This document shows, piece by piece, positions 8,996 to 17,559 of a DNA stretch of 48,360 nt; within the stretch, counting starts at the first letter, position 1, and each line of letters begins with the position of its first letter. The notes under the pieces are model-generated. The model made no database searches, was not told where the DNA came from, and worked only from the letters and a program-made list of their open reading frames with translations. A program made the translations under genes and the position numbers. The stretch comes from Dehalococcoidia bacterium. GTDB taxonomy: Bacteria > Chloroflexota > Dehalococcoidia > UBA2979. The stretch spans positions 1-48,360 of the forward strand of contig JADLFF010000056.1 in the NCBI GenBank assembly GCA_020845735.1, written 5' to 3'.

Positions 8996-10095
8996 CAGAT
9001 CACCTCGAGATCGCTGCGCCCATCGAGCGCGCGGAGTCCGGTCATCAGGACTCGCCTCTCGATGTCTGCCGTCATCCCCGCTGACAGGACATCGTTCACG
9101 AACTGCCCGCGAACCGTTTGCTCGGCGCGAATCGCGTCGATGTCATAGCCCGCACGTAGATCGCCGATGCGGATCTGCACGGATTCGAAGCCACGCATCG
9201 CCGATCGCAGGTCCTCCTCGCGGAGTTCGGCGCTCGGCGCGAGTTCCCCGCACACCGTCAGCCTTGCAAGTCCGCCGACCACCCCGACCAGGCCGGCGAG
9301 GCGCTCTCTGATCTGCTGTTGCGAAGTACACTCGGTCACATCGAGCACGAGGTCGCGCACGACGGTCACCGCGACCCGTCGGCGTTCGATCGCGACGAGC
9401 CCGTCGCCAATCGTCGCAATGACCGCTCCCCGTTCCCCATCCTCACCGAACTCCAGCGGGTCGGGGTTCCCGGGGTAGGTGTGCCGCTCGGCGTCCTTCG
9501 GCCGGTGGTAGTGGCCAAGGAACGCGTGCTTGAGGCCAGCCTGCTCGATCTGGTAGCTGTCGAACGGCGCATGCGGCAGCTTGCCGCTGCCCTGCTCGGT
9601 AAACCAGGAGCGCTCTGCACCGTGGAAGAGCGCGATGTGCGTGGCAGACCCGTCGACCTTGAAGCCATCGAGGAAGTTGCCGGTGTTTGCAGGCGCGAGG
9701 TGTGCCCCGCCCCACAGCGTCAGTCCGTCTTCAAGGTCGATTCGCCTCAGTGACGACTCGCGGAAGATGTGAACATTCGGGCTCCAGTCGACGAGCGCAT
9801 ACAGACTCTGGGGCCCGTACCAGTCGTGGTTGCCGGGTGCGAGATAGACGGGGGTCGGAGCAAGCCCCTGGAAGGTCGTGCGGAGGAACTCGGCAGTGTC
9901 GGGTGTGAAGCGCTCGTGCTCATACAGATCACCGCCGCAGAAGAGCGCGCCCGCGCCGACTTCCTTCGTGAGCTCAACGATCCGGAGCAGGGTCTCTCGC
10001 AGCGCCTGGCGCCGCCTCCTCGCGACCTCGCCGGACGCACCCACCCACGCGAATGGGGCATCGAGATGTAGGTCGGCGAAATGGACGATCTTCAT
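8995..10095 (-). CDS. YhaO-like metallophosphoesterase (SbcD/Mre11-like)
   Basis: ATG 10095 is chosen because MKIVHFADLHLDAPF is the usual start of this family; the frame is open 30 codons further upstream without family similarity. All phosphoesterase motifs are present: FADLHLD, GGDLYEHE, APGNHDWYG, LFHGAE and LGHYHRP. These residues bind two metal ions. The 366 residues include a C-terminal cap region from about residue 270. It is translationally coupled to the ATPase gene. Together they should form a nuclease-ATPase complex acting on DNA ends, a repair role that could also serve defence in this neighbourhood. Confidence 0.87.
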   Translation of the reverse strand: MKIVHFADLHLDAPFAWVGASGEVARRRRQALRETLLRIVELTKEVGAGALFCGGDLYEHERFTPDTAEFLRTTFQGLAPTPVYLAPGNHDWYGPQSLYALVDWSPNVHIFRESSLRRIDLEDGLTLWGGAHLAPANTGNFLDGFKVDGSATHIALFHGAERSWFTEQGSGKLPHAPFDSYQIEQAGLKHAFLGHYHRPKDAERHTYPGNPDPLEFGEDGERGAVIATIGDGLVAIERRRVAVTVVRDLVLDVTECTSQQQIRERLAGLVGVVGGLARLTVCGELAPSAELREEDLRSAMRGFESVQIRIGDLRAGYDIDAIRAEQTVRGQFVNDVLSAGMTADIERRVLMTGLRALDGRSDLEVI

Positions 10096-10234
10096 GCACA
10101 CCGCCACCACAACGAACGGCTGAGCCGCAGGCGCAGCCGTCTCGGCGAGACAGTACCCACCAGTCGTTCGGTCGTCAATACACACTCAGTTCGCGATAAG
10201 ATACGCTCCTCTAGATGGTCGCCGGAGGCGCGCC

Positions 10235-11020
10235 ATGAACTTCTTGAGGAGACTGCTGGGGTCTGAACCGGGGCGCCGACCGGACGTCATCAACTTCCGG
10301 GAATCGATGCCCTCGGAGAGGCCTGAAGCGTCCGAGCGTGAGTGGCAAGTCTCTGAAGACCTGTCACCTCCTCCGCCGCCAGCGTGCCCGCATTGCGGGA
10401 CGGCATTGGAGCCTCCGCCGCAGCGGTCTCGCCGTTGCCCACACTGCCGCGAGCGCATCGTTGTGCGCACTCGGCGACCTGATGCGGCAAAGTTCTATCT
10501 CACCGAGGGCGGTGCCTCGGTCTACGACCGCGAACAGGAACATCGCTTCCGGCGGAAGGCAATGATCCGCGCGGCGATGGAGATCGGCGCGACACAGGCT
10601 GACTTCGAACAGACCGAGGAAGAGCAAATGACGCGCTGGGACGTTGCCTTACCCGGAGACGTCTTCTGGGAACTCGCGAATGACCGCGCGCTCGAAGCGG
10701 CGCGCGAGGGCCGGCTTCAGGACCTTTCGATGATCCAGTTCCGGCAGGCTCTATTTCTGTTCGAGGAGGGGCGTGACCACACGACGATGCTGGCTGAGTC
10801 GAATCGCACACGGCTGCGGGAGTACGAGGTGGAGGGTGTCGTCCGCGTCGCCATTCTCTCCAACGGATGTTGCGAGCATTGCGGCTCTTTCGGGGAGACG
10901 GTCTACCCGATCCATCGGGCGTTGACCGAGATGCCGATCCCTCGGCAGGGATGCACTTACTCGCCGAGTCGTTCGGGCGGGACGGGGTGGTGCATCTGCA
11001 TGTGGGCACCGAACGTCTAG
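10235..11020 (+). CDS. zinc-ribbon protein of unknown function
   Basis: This 261-residue protein follows a clear ribosome-binding site (GGAGG, 7 bases before ATG 10235). An N-terminal zinc ribbon has CPHCG at about residue 49 and CPHCRERIVVR about 20 residues later. A helical charged middle (DREQEHRFRRKAMIRAAMEI) follows. A second cysteine group near the end, GCCEHCGSFG then GCTYSPSRSGGTGWCICMW, could hold another metal. No enzymatic motif is recognised. It is divergent from the YhaO-like gene and lies about 160 bases before the CBASS operon on the same strand, so it may be an accessory defence factor. That is a guess from position only. Confidence 0.7.
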   Translation: MNFLRRLLGSEPGRRPDVINFRESMPSERPEASEREWQVSEDLSPPPPPACPHCGTALEPPPQRSRRCPHCRERIVVRTRRPDAAKFYLTEGGASVYDREQEHRFRRKAMIRAAMEIGATQADFEQTEEEQMTRWDVALPGDVFWELANDRALEAAREGRLQDLSMIQFRQALFLFEEGRDHTTMLAESNRTRLREYEVEGVVRVAILSNGCCEHCGSFGETVYPIHRALTEMPIPRQGCTYSPSRSGGTGWCICMWAPNV

Positions 11021-11183
11021 CGGTTTGACAGGAGCCCCTCCGAGAGCCGAACCAGGTGAGGCCGAACGGATGTGGTCTAAGGCACGAAGAGAACGGATGT
11101 TTCACCTTCGGCGTGCGCGGCGTAGCATGCACGTATCTCCCTGATCCCCCCGGCGCTGGCCGCGTTCAACTGGAGGCTCTGGC

Positions 11184-12194
11184 ATGGAGACACTCGCCGA
11201 GGAGTTCGATCGCGCACTCGCGAATATCGAGATCGATCGGTGGAAGGTGGAGCGCTCCCGCAGCGCGCATGAAGAGGTCCGCGCCGCCCTCCGCGCGTCC
11301 GCGCAGCTCCAAGACTGGGGCCTGGATTCAATCCTGATCGGCTCCTATGCGCGTCGCACCGGGATCCGTCCCGGGAAGGACGTTGACATCTTCGCGAAGC
11401 TCACGAATCTCGATACGAACGCGTCCCCGCGGGAAGTGTTTGCGGAGGTCGAGGATGCGCTTGTTCGGCGTTTCGGGCGCGAGCGCGTCGAACGCCAGCG
11501 CCGGTCGGTGAAGGTGGACTTCACAAACGCCGACGGTCCATTCGCGGCTGATGCGGTCCCCGCCGTTCGTTCGGGCGACATCTGGGCAATCCCAAGCCGG
11601 GATCGGAGCATCTGGGGGAACGCGCTTGATCCGAAGCGGTGGATACGAACCAACCCGGAGAAACTCGGTGCCCTGACATCTGAGCGTAATCGAGCGCCCA
11701 CCGTGAACGGACGAGGCGCGTACGTTCCCACGGTCAAGCTCGTTAGGCAGGCTCGCGAGCACCATCGAGGCGATCAATCGCCCGGTGGCCTTTACTTCGA
11801 GATCATGTGCTACTGGGCGTTTGCGGACGGCGCGGGCGGTGGTGGTTTCGCCGAAATCCTCGCGGCCACCCTTGCTTCGATCGTAATCCAGCTCGAACAA
11901 GCTCGCACGGCCCCCCTTGTCGACCCCATGCTGAATGCTCCGTTTGACCCTCGACCTTCAAACGAGGAGCTCGTTGAATGCGCGACTGCCTTTCGGGAGC
12001 TCAGCGCTGACGCAGCGCAGGCCCTCGTACTCGATCGGTGCGCGGCTGCCGTCCGCTGGCGGAAGGTTCTCGGCGAGAATGATCTCGGACCGTGCTTCCC
12101 AATCCCGCCAGGATGCGACGAACGAGGGAACGAACTACCAGCAGCTCGGGCGGTCCCGCGTCGCGGACCGCGGGAGGCCCGAGGCTTTGGCTAG
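11184..12194 (+). CDS. CBASS CD-NTase (cyclic oligonucleotide synthase)
   Basis: The nucleotidyltransferase core is clear: GSY at 53-55 and DVD at 66-68 (GSYARRTGIRPGKDVDIF), with the third acidic residue D112 in VKVDF. These bind two metals and the NTP. The C-terminal half is helical, as in the OAS-like CD-NTase fold. A strong ribosome-binding site (GGAGG) lies 7 bases before ATG 11184. The protein ends in RGFG, and a C-terminal glycine suits Cap2-dependent conjugation. It is the first gene of a four-gene operon with Cap2, Cap3 and TIR-SAVED. On phage sensing it would make a cyclic di- or trinucleotide that activates the effector. The product nucleotide cannot be told from sequence alone. 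Confidence 0.9.
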   Translation: METLAEEFDRALANIEIDRWKVERSRSAHEEVRAALRASAQLQDWGLDSILIGSYARRTGIRPGKDVDIFAKLTNLDTNASPREVFAEVEDALVRRFGRERVERQRRSVKVDFTNADGPFAADAVPAVRSGDIWAIPSRDRSIWGNALDPKRWIRTNPEKLGALTSERNRAPTVNGRGAYVPTVKLVRQAREHHRGDQSPGGLYFEIMCYWAFADGAGGGGFAEILAATLASIVIQLEQARTAPLVDPMLNAPFDPRPSNEELVECATAFRELSADAAQALVLDRCAAAVRWRKVLGENDLGPCFPIPPGCDERGNELPAARAVPRRGPREARGFG

Positions 12195-13737
12195 AATCGC
12201 CACGCTTCATCTGGCAGGTCTGGAGCGATTTCAAAGCGAGCTCGTCGCGGCTGACTTCAGGCCGCTAGACACCGACCTCCGTCTTTGGCAGGGTCCGCTT
12301 CTTGCGTGCTTTCGGTCGCTCACAGGCGCGACGACTATGCGGATCCGCCTGCGAGACGGCTGGCCCTACGCATGGCCTCAGGTTTTCGTCGACGGACTGA
12401 CCGGTTCCCATGTGAATGCCTACGGCGAAGTGTGCCTGTGGCAGCCTACGGAAGACAGCATAACGTGGCTCACATTCGAGGAGTTGAAGCTTCGGTTGGA
12501 GGCATGGTGCGAGCGCGTGCGCCGCGGCTTCACGGCCGCTGACGCAGCACTGGACTCTCACCTCTACTTCCGCGAGACCCTGCCTCGCATCCTAGCGACG
12601 TTTGACCTTGGTGCGCTTGGGCCTGCCGGAGGCTTCGCCGACGGCGCGAATGGCGTCCTGAGGGCAGTCTCAGCTCACCACAACTTGCTCCGTCGCCTCA
12701 TACCCGAGACCGAGGCGGTTGGCGCGGTCAAGCTCGAGGATGACTGGCGCGGCCGTTGGTTCTTTCGTGAGTCCCTCCAGTTCATCCCGCGCACTCTTGA
12801 CGAGTTCCGCGCCACTTTGACCGCGAACCAGCGGGCGCGCTTCGATGGCGAGCTCATGGGGATAGTCAACATCCAGCGGCGCCCGGCGGTTGCCATGCTT
12901 GTGCACCGGACGACCCGCTCGTTTGACGTCCTCGTGATCCACGTAGAACGCGTGGATGGCATTGTGCGCGCCCGAGCGATCGAGGCAGCTCCTTCTGATC
13001 GACAGAGCCTGCTGCTGCGCGCCGGCCCGGACGCCGAAGCGCTCGCCACGAAACGAGTTGTGCTGTTTGGTGCCGGCGCTGTTGGCTCTCACGCGGCGCT
13101 CCTACTTGCAGCGTCTGGCTTGGGCGTGCTCAACGTGTTCGACGCTGAATCACTGCGGCCGGGGAACGTCGTTCGCCATCTCGGATCGAATCTGGACGTT
13201 GGTCTGTCCAAGGGTCAGGTAGTTGCTACACGTCTTCGGGCGTCGGCGCCCTGGACTGTCATCAGGTCATCGTCGACTTCGCCGTGGAGCCCTGACGAGC
13301 TTCGAAAGGTCGCGGATGCTGACCTGATTGTCGAAGCCACTGGCAACGCGCGATTCGCTGCGCAGTTGTCGATCGTCGCACAGGAAGCTCAGGTCGCGAT
13401 GGCTTCCGTCGCTCTCTACCGCTCAGGTACCGTGGCCCGCGTCCGTCTCCAGCCTGCCTCCACGGAGATTCCGATTTACATGAGGGAGACCCGTTTTGGG
13501 TTCCCGGAAATCCCGCCTGGGCACGATGAGCCGGCCGGACTGGAAATCGGCTGCTCCGCTCCGGTTGTCAACGCGGCTCCTGCGAGTGTGATGGCGGCGG
13601 CCGCCTCTGTCTCAATGCTCGCCATCGAAGCGATGACGGCTCGTGAGACGTCGGATCTGGACATCGTGGATGTTTGGAGCCCAGCAGATGTCGCACCGTT
13701 CCACGAGGTCGGACGGAGGCGGTTCCCTGATCGATGA
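12187..13737 (+). CDS. cap2: Cap2, E2-E1 fusion that conjugates the CD-NTase
   Basis: TTG 12187 is chosen: GGGAGG stands nine bases upstream, the family-like sequence begins here, and the overlap with the CD-NTase stop is 8 bases. The 516 residues begin with an E2/UBC-like domain (RLRDGWPYAWPQVFVDG) whose likely catalytic Cys is C83 in YGEVCLWQP. A linker and a ThiF/E1-like domain follow, with GAGAVGS near 296-302 for ATP binding, then FDAESLRPGNVVRH and ADLIVEATGN. C456 in EIGCSAP is the candidate E1 cysteine. In known type II CBASS, Cap2 adenylates the CD-NTase C-terminus and attaches it to targets, which primes cyclase activity. The adjacent Cap3 gene fits this. Confidence 0.88.
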   Translation: MARIATLHLAGLERFQSELVAADFRPLDTDLRLWQGPLLACFRSLTGATTMRIRLRDGWPYAWPQVFVDGLTGSHVNAYGEVCLWQPTEDSITWLTFEELKLRLEAWCERVRRGFTAADAALDSHLYFRETLPRILATFDLGALGPAGGFADGANGVLRAVSAHHNLLRRLIPETEAVGAVKLEDDWRGRWFFRESLQFIPRTLDEFRATLTANQRARFDGELMGIVNIQRRPAVAMLVHRTTRSFDVLVIHVERVDGIVRARAIEAAPSDRQSLLLRAGPDAEALATKRVVLFGAGAVGSHAALLLAASGLGVLNVFDAESLRPGNVVRHLGSNLDVGLSKGQVVATRLRASAPWTVIRSSSTSPWSPDELRKVADADLIVEATGNARFAAQLSIVAQEAQVAMASVALYRSGTVARVRLQPASTEIPIYMRETRFGFPEIPPGHDEPAGLEIGCSAPVVNAAPASVMAAAASVSMLAIEAMTARETSDLDIVDVWSPADVAPFHEVGRRRFPDR

Positions 13738-14278
13738 GCTGCACGTTTCCGAGGACGCTCTCATGACGATGTTCGTGGAGGCGCGACGCGTGCATCCGAA
13801 CGAGGCCGGAGGCATCTTGGTAGGCGTGTCGATCTCAGCGCGTCCCTGGATCACTCACGCCGTTCCGATCCCATCCGCGTCCGCGAGCACACAACACTAT
13901 GAGATCCCTGACGATGCGACCCCGGCGGCGGTCGATGAGCTGAGACGCACCGATCCGCGACTCGGTTATCTTGGTGACTGGCACTCGCATCCCGCAGACC
14001 TTCCGGCGAGCGCGGAAGACGTAGATTCACTCCGCGCGATCACGGCACGGGTCGGGGCACGACCGCGACCCGTCCTCGCGATCATCCGCAGAAGGGCGGG
14101 TCAGCACCGGGTGGACTTCCTTGTCTCCGAGCAGGGCCGGGAGCGTCTCTTGAAGCCGATCCGGACCGGAGCCTTGAACCCCCTCCCCGTGACCGGCGCG
14201 CTGCCTTCGCAGCCACGCCGGCTATGGCAAGAACTCCTCCAGCGGTTTCGGACCCTGGAAGACTGGGGACGGTCGTGA
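13688..14278 (+). CDS. cap3: Cap3, JAB/JAMM-type isopeptidase of CBASS
   Basis: A 196-residue frame from ATG 13688, which has GGAG eight bases upstream and overlaps Cap2 by 50 bases; ATG 13763 is an alternative. The JAMM elements are HPNEAGGILVG (catalytic Glu), GDWHSHP (two His) and SAED (Ser and Asp). Only six residues separate the second His from the Ser, where the common JAMM pattern has seven. The C-terminal 60 residues are helical and basic. In known systems Cap3 cuts the CD-NTase from its conjugates and limits activation. Order and overlap with Cap2 place it firmly in the CBASS operon. Confidence 0.87.
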   Translation: MSHRSTRSDGGGSLIDELHVSEDALMTMFVEARRVHPNEAGGILVGVSISARPWITHAVPIPSASASTQHYEIPDDATPAAVDELRRTDPRLGYLGDWHSHPADLPASAEDVDSLRAITARVGARPRPVLAIIRRRAGQHRVDFLVSEQGRERLLKPIRTGALNPLPVTGALPSQPRRLWQELLQRFRTLEDWGRS

Positions 14279-14321
14279 TGCAAGCAGGAACTCGCTTAAG
14301 GCTGACAGGCTGGGATGATTC

Positions 14322-15581
14322 GTGACAGCACTCGTCGCGCTGATCAGCTACCAGGCTAGAGACCTGCCTTCCGCCGAACTCCTGCATGAAGAAATGTCGA
14401 TGCGCGGGCTCAGTGTTATCCGCGACCGCGTTGCATTCCTCGACGGTCGGCGCATCGAATTCGAGATGAGTGAGGCCGTCGAACGATGTGACGCTCTCGT
14501 GGCCTACCTGACGCCGAACTCCCTCTACTTGGATCAGCAGCCTGGGCGACCTCGCCCCGCTCTGGACTTTGAGTTCCAGCCCGCGATGCAGCGTCGGCGT
14601 AAACATATCGCCGAGTTGCGGAGTCTCGGGAATGATGACACGTCCGCGATTCGTCCGGTGGTCATCCCGGTTCTATTTGGCTTGGGCGACCCGAGAACGG
14701 ATGGCGTGGAGGCTGTGAGGCAGGCGACCGGAGAGAACATCGGATCCCTATGGCTCCCAAGCATTTCGCCGGGCGGTCAGGGAATCTTATCGGAAGATGC
14801 CGCCACGATTGCGCACGGCACGCTTGCTGCCCTCCTGCCGGCGCGGCACGGCGGGAGTGTGCTGACGAAGCCGATAGAGCTTCAGATCGCGACGCGCGGC
14901 ACACCAAGCGCTTCGCGAGGGCTGTGCATCGACGCAACTGCTCTCATGGGTGGCGATGCCCGGCGGCCCGGCGAGCCGCGCGACTGGACGCGCTTTCTGC
15001 GAGGGCTTGCCGACGTCGGGCAGGTGTTGAAGGCCCACAGCCCGGAAAGACGGATCCTCATCACTCCCCAGACCCACCTCTCGGGCGCTATCGCCATTGG
15101 GCGCGTATTCCACCAAGCATCCGGCTGGCAGCTTCAGGTGGTCGGTCGACACGGCACGGCGCGGCCTGGCAACACTGCGGACACGGCGGACCTCCGGATG
15201 TCCTGGGACCCGGAAGACCCCGGGGCGCGCGAGATGAGCGTTGAGATTGACCTCATCGGCCACCCCGTCTACGAGATAGCGCGAGATCTGCTCCGTAGCC
15301 TCTCGACATCCGTCCGAGGGAGGCTACAGGTGAGCTGGCAGGGTGCCAACGACCTCACGCCAGACCAGACCTCCGCGATAGCGGACTCGGTTGCGCGAGA
15401 GATCCGAGCACGGGTCACCGCGACCCGCCCGCGCGTGGTCCATGTCATGTGCGCAACCCCGGCCGATTTCGCGACCCTGCTGGGACACCGGCTCACGGCG
15501 CTAGAAGTGGATCTCCAGCTCTACGAACGATCCGGCGACTCCTACGTGCCGTCGCTCCTGATCCCCGCGAACCTGCCCTAG
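14322..15581 (+). CDS. TIR-SAVED CBASS effector
   Basis: Residues 1 to about 150 are a TIR domain: strand VALISYQ, then SAELLHEEMSMRGLSV, then AVERCDALVAYLTPNSL, with E84 in ALDFEFQ as the candidate catalytic Glu for NAD+ cleavage. Residues about 170-419 match a SAVED domain: RRILITPQTHLSGAIAIG, VVGRHG, then the late strand-helix VVHVMCATPADFATLLGHRL before VDLQLYER. SAVED domains bind cyclic oligonucleotides. In known TIR-SAVED proteins, binding drives filament formation and NAD+ depletion that kills the infected cell. The start is GTG 14322, 44 bases after Cap3. No membrane segment is seen, so it is cytosolic. Its presence completes the CBASS operon. Confidence 0.88.
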   Translation: MTALVALISYQARDLPSAELLHEEMSMRGLSVIRDRVAFLDGRRIEFEMSEAVERCDALVAYLTPNSLYLDQQPGRPRPALDFEFQPAMQRRRKHIAELRSLGNDDTSAIRPVVIPVLFGLGDPRTDGVEAVRQATGENIGSLWLPSISPGGQGILSEDAATIAHGTLAALLPARHGGSVLTKPIELQIATRGTPSASRGLCIDATALMGGDARRPGEPRDWTRFLRGLADVGQVLKAHSPERRILITPQTHLSGAIAIGRVFHQASGWQLQVVGRHGTARPGNTADTADLRMSWDPEDPGAREMSVEIDLIGHPVYEIARDLLRSLSTSVRGRLQVSWQGANDLTPDQTSAIADSVAREIRARVTATRPRVVHVMCATPADFATLLGHRLTALEVDLQLYERSGDSYVPSLLIPANLP

Positions 15582-15705
15582 GCACCTTGGGCCGAAGCAA
15601 GATAACCGCAGGGTCGGAGCGGCCCTTTGGATGATCCATTCGATCGGATAGGAGCCCGACCCGGGGAAGCGCCTACACATCTGCGTGTCCCATAAACGCG
15701 AGGGC

Positions 15706-16371
15706 TCATCTCAACGCCACGCGGTAACGAGCGAGCAGTTCCTCAATGTAAAGGCGACCGGCACCGGTATCGAGGCGCTGATCGCCTGCCGGCACGGGCA
15801 GCCCGTCCGTCACTTCCTCGAAGCACCCAGTTGGACAGCGGTCCTCGAAGAAGATGTACGCGAAACTCTGGGGCTCCCGATGCGAGCGCCACGTCAGGCC
15901 GGCGGCCCAGGGTGCCCAACCCCGGATCGCCGGGGCCCAGCGGCGCGTCACCGCGTATTCTGCGGCAGGCGCCGTCGTCAGCCACGTATCCTGTCCGACC
16001 GCCGCGAGGTCTTCGCCCGAGCGGAGGCTCACCAGTTCAAGGTCAATCGTCGTGCGCAGCCAGCTGATCCGCCGTTCCGTTAGCGCGGCATGCGGGAGCA
16101 GACGAGCGCCCCGCTCATCGAGTGGGAGATCGCGGAGCAGCACCTCAGAGATAGCGGTCGCGTCGTCCTCCGCCGCGTACAGAAACGCATACTCGCCGCC
16201 CGGAGTCGCGTCGAACCGGCCGCCTTGCAGATCGCTTTGAGCCACGGTCGAGTTGAACTCGGTGACGGCAAACCCGGCGCTATGGATGCGTGTCAGCCTC
16301 GTTCCTGCAGGCAGCAGGAAACGGTGAGGCGTGCCGTCGTAGCGCGGAGGGGGTTCCTGGTTCGGCGGCAA
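15706..16371 (-). CDS. RES-domain toxin (NAD+ phosphorylase type)
   Basis: This 221-residue protein carries the RES signature: early RLTRIH, then GGRFDATPGGEYAFLYAA (R52, Y61, Y65) and TAISEVLL (E76), with the later FAYIFFEDR strand. RES toxins such as MbcT degrade NAD+ by phosphorolysis and stop growth. The start is TTG 16371, preceded by a weak AGGCGG and six bases after the antitoxin stop, so the two are translated together. It runs convergently to the CBASS effector, whose TIR domain also attacks NAD+. Confidence 0.87.
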   Translation of the reverse strand: MPPNQEPPPRYDGTPHRFLLPAGTRLTRIHSAGFAVTEFNSTVAQSDLQGGRFDATPGGEYAFLYAAEDDATAISEVLLRDLPLDERGARLLPHAALTERRISWLRTTIDLELVSLRSGEDLAAVGQDTWLTTAPAAEYAVTRRWAPAIRGWAPWAAGLTWRSHREPQSFAYIFFEDRCPTGCFEEVTDGLPVPAGDQRLDTGAGRLYIEELLARYRVALR

Positions 16372-16377
16372 AACCGC

Positions 16378-17097
16378 CTACCCGACCGGCTCGACGACCG
16401 CCCCAGCGACCTCGATGAGATCGTCCGCTCGCTGGGTGCCGACAAGGTCCACGGGTCGGGCGCCCAGTCGCGCGTGGCGAGAGATCCACCACGAAGCGAC
16501 GCCCCAGGGATCGCTTGTGGCCCCGAGCCGTTCGTTCACGGCGCGCACTTCAGGAAAGACGTCGCGCCGTTCAGGGTCGAACTGGAATGCCGGGTAGAGG
16601 TACCCGCGACCCGATGGGAGACCGAGGAGCCACGAGCGCTCCCGGTATTGCCGGACCTTCTCGCGGTTCGACTCTCGAGCCCCAAGCGCGACGGCAGCAT
16701 CCCTCGGCTCGAGCATGGCTTCGCGCCAGATTGTCTGGATAGCCTGCCCCTGGAGCTTCGCCTGGCGCATCACCGTCTGCTCGAAGTCGTCGAGCACGTG
16801 ACGAGGTTCGCCTCCGAGTTGGTGAGCAAGCTCGCTGCGCAGAGCGAGCAGTGCCAGCCAGCTTCGCAATTGAGACGCTTCGCCTTCCAGAGCATGGTGT
16901 CCCGCCGCGAGCGACGCCGCAGCATCCAGCAGATCCGATTCCCCCAGCGACCATTTCGCCGCAAGGCGCGCGAAGGTGCCTCCAGCGTCGCGCCCCTCAC
17001 GACGAACCAGTGTGACGAGCGCCTCTTCGAGTTCCTCGGCGCTGAGCTCTCGGCCGAGGTCTCGGATTCGCCTGTCAAGTTCGCGCCGGCTCGCCAC
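16378..17097 (-). CDS. RES-associated antitoxin, Xre/MbcA/ParS-like
   Basis: A 239-residue protein from GTG 17097, with AAGGAGG six bases before it. The N-terminal 130 residues are helical. The C-terminal part (LLGLPSGRGYLYPAFQFDP, then WGVASWWISRHARLGARPVDLV) has the Xre/MbcA/ParS toxin-binding pattern of a short helix, a Trp, then L-G-x-x-P-x-D-L. Position directly upstream of the RES gene agrees. It should bind and block the toxin and repress its own promoter. It is longer than the usual 120-160 residues, and the extra N-terminal part has no recognised domain. Confidence 0.78.
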   Translation of the reverse strand: MASRRELDRRIRDLGRELSAEELEEALVTLVRREGRDAGGTFARLAAKWSLGESDLLDAAASLAAGHHALEGEASQLRSWLALLALRSELAHQLGGEPRHVLDDFEQTVMRQAKLQGQAIQTIWREAMLEPRDAAVALGARESNREKVRQYRERSWLLGLPSGRGYLYPAFQFDPERRDVFPEVRAVNERLGATSDPWGVASWWISRHARLGARPVDLVGTQRADDLIEVAGAVVEPVG

Positions 17098-17126
17098 GGG
17101 CGGCCTCCTTCACTGACGTTCACGCC

Positions 17127-17154
17127 ATTATCTTACCATCGTCACAATCGTCAG
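17127..17154 (-). promoter_or_regulatory. promoter-like site for the RES toxin-antitoxin operon
   Basis: On the minus strand, CTGACG (17149-17154) and GATAAT (17127-17132) are 16 bases apart and resemble sigma-70 boxes. They stand about 30 bases before the antitoxin start. The -35-like box lies inside the repeat that begins at 17136, so the promoter may have been built by that repeat's arrival. Assigned by eye only. Confidence 0.4.
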
Positions 17155-17375
17155 GGGAAGTGAGTACGAGGCAGGCCGAATAGGGACGAGGCGGGACGAA
17201 ACGGCACAGACCGGGACCAACTGTGCCCGAGGTTGTGTCCCTCGCTCTTCTCTGGAGTGCCCTCCGAGTCAGGCGGCTTCTGCCTTCAATGCGAGGCCGT
17301 AGGCGTGCCAGCCGACCTCGATGCGGTGCGGGAGCACAAGGCGCGGGTGTAGGGTTACTGGAGTTGGGCCTCCCC
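17136..17375. repeat. 240-bp direct repeat, copy A
   Basis: This gene-free stretch between the antitoxin and the lipoprotein gene aligns over its whole length with 28699-28925. The best part is about 90 bases from GCGAGGCCGTAGGCGTGCC to TACTGGAGTTGGG, nearly identical in both. Copy A has about 12 extra bases from a local GGGACGAGGC duplication. Similarity ends abruptly at 17375, in CCTCCCC, which is where the attachment-like core begins in copy B. No convincing gene lies in it; the open frames on the minus strand differ between copies. The remaining 17376-17559 shows nothing recognisable. Confidence 0.8.
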
Positions 17376-17559
17376 GGTGCGAGCGTTTGACGAGCGATTC
17401 TGGCCACGGATTAGCGAACCAATGGCGCGGTTTCAACTGCCTGGAGTAAGAGTCGCCGTTGTCTGGAATCACGGCGCCGGCCACAGTCTGGAAGCAGCAG
17501 CAGGGCAGCAACTACCGCCGGTGCTCGTGGGCTGTTCGATATCCGCTTCGCCCCGGCTG

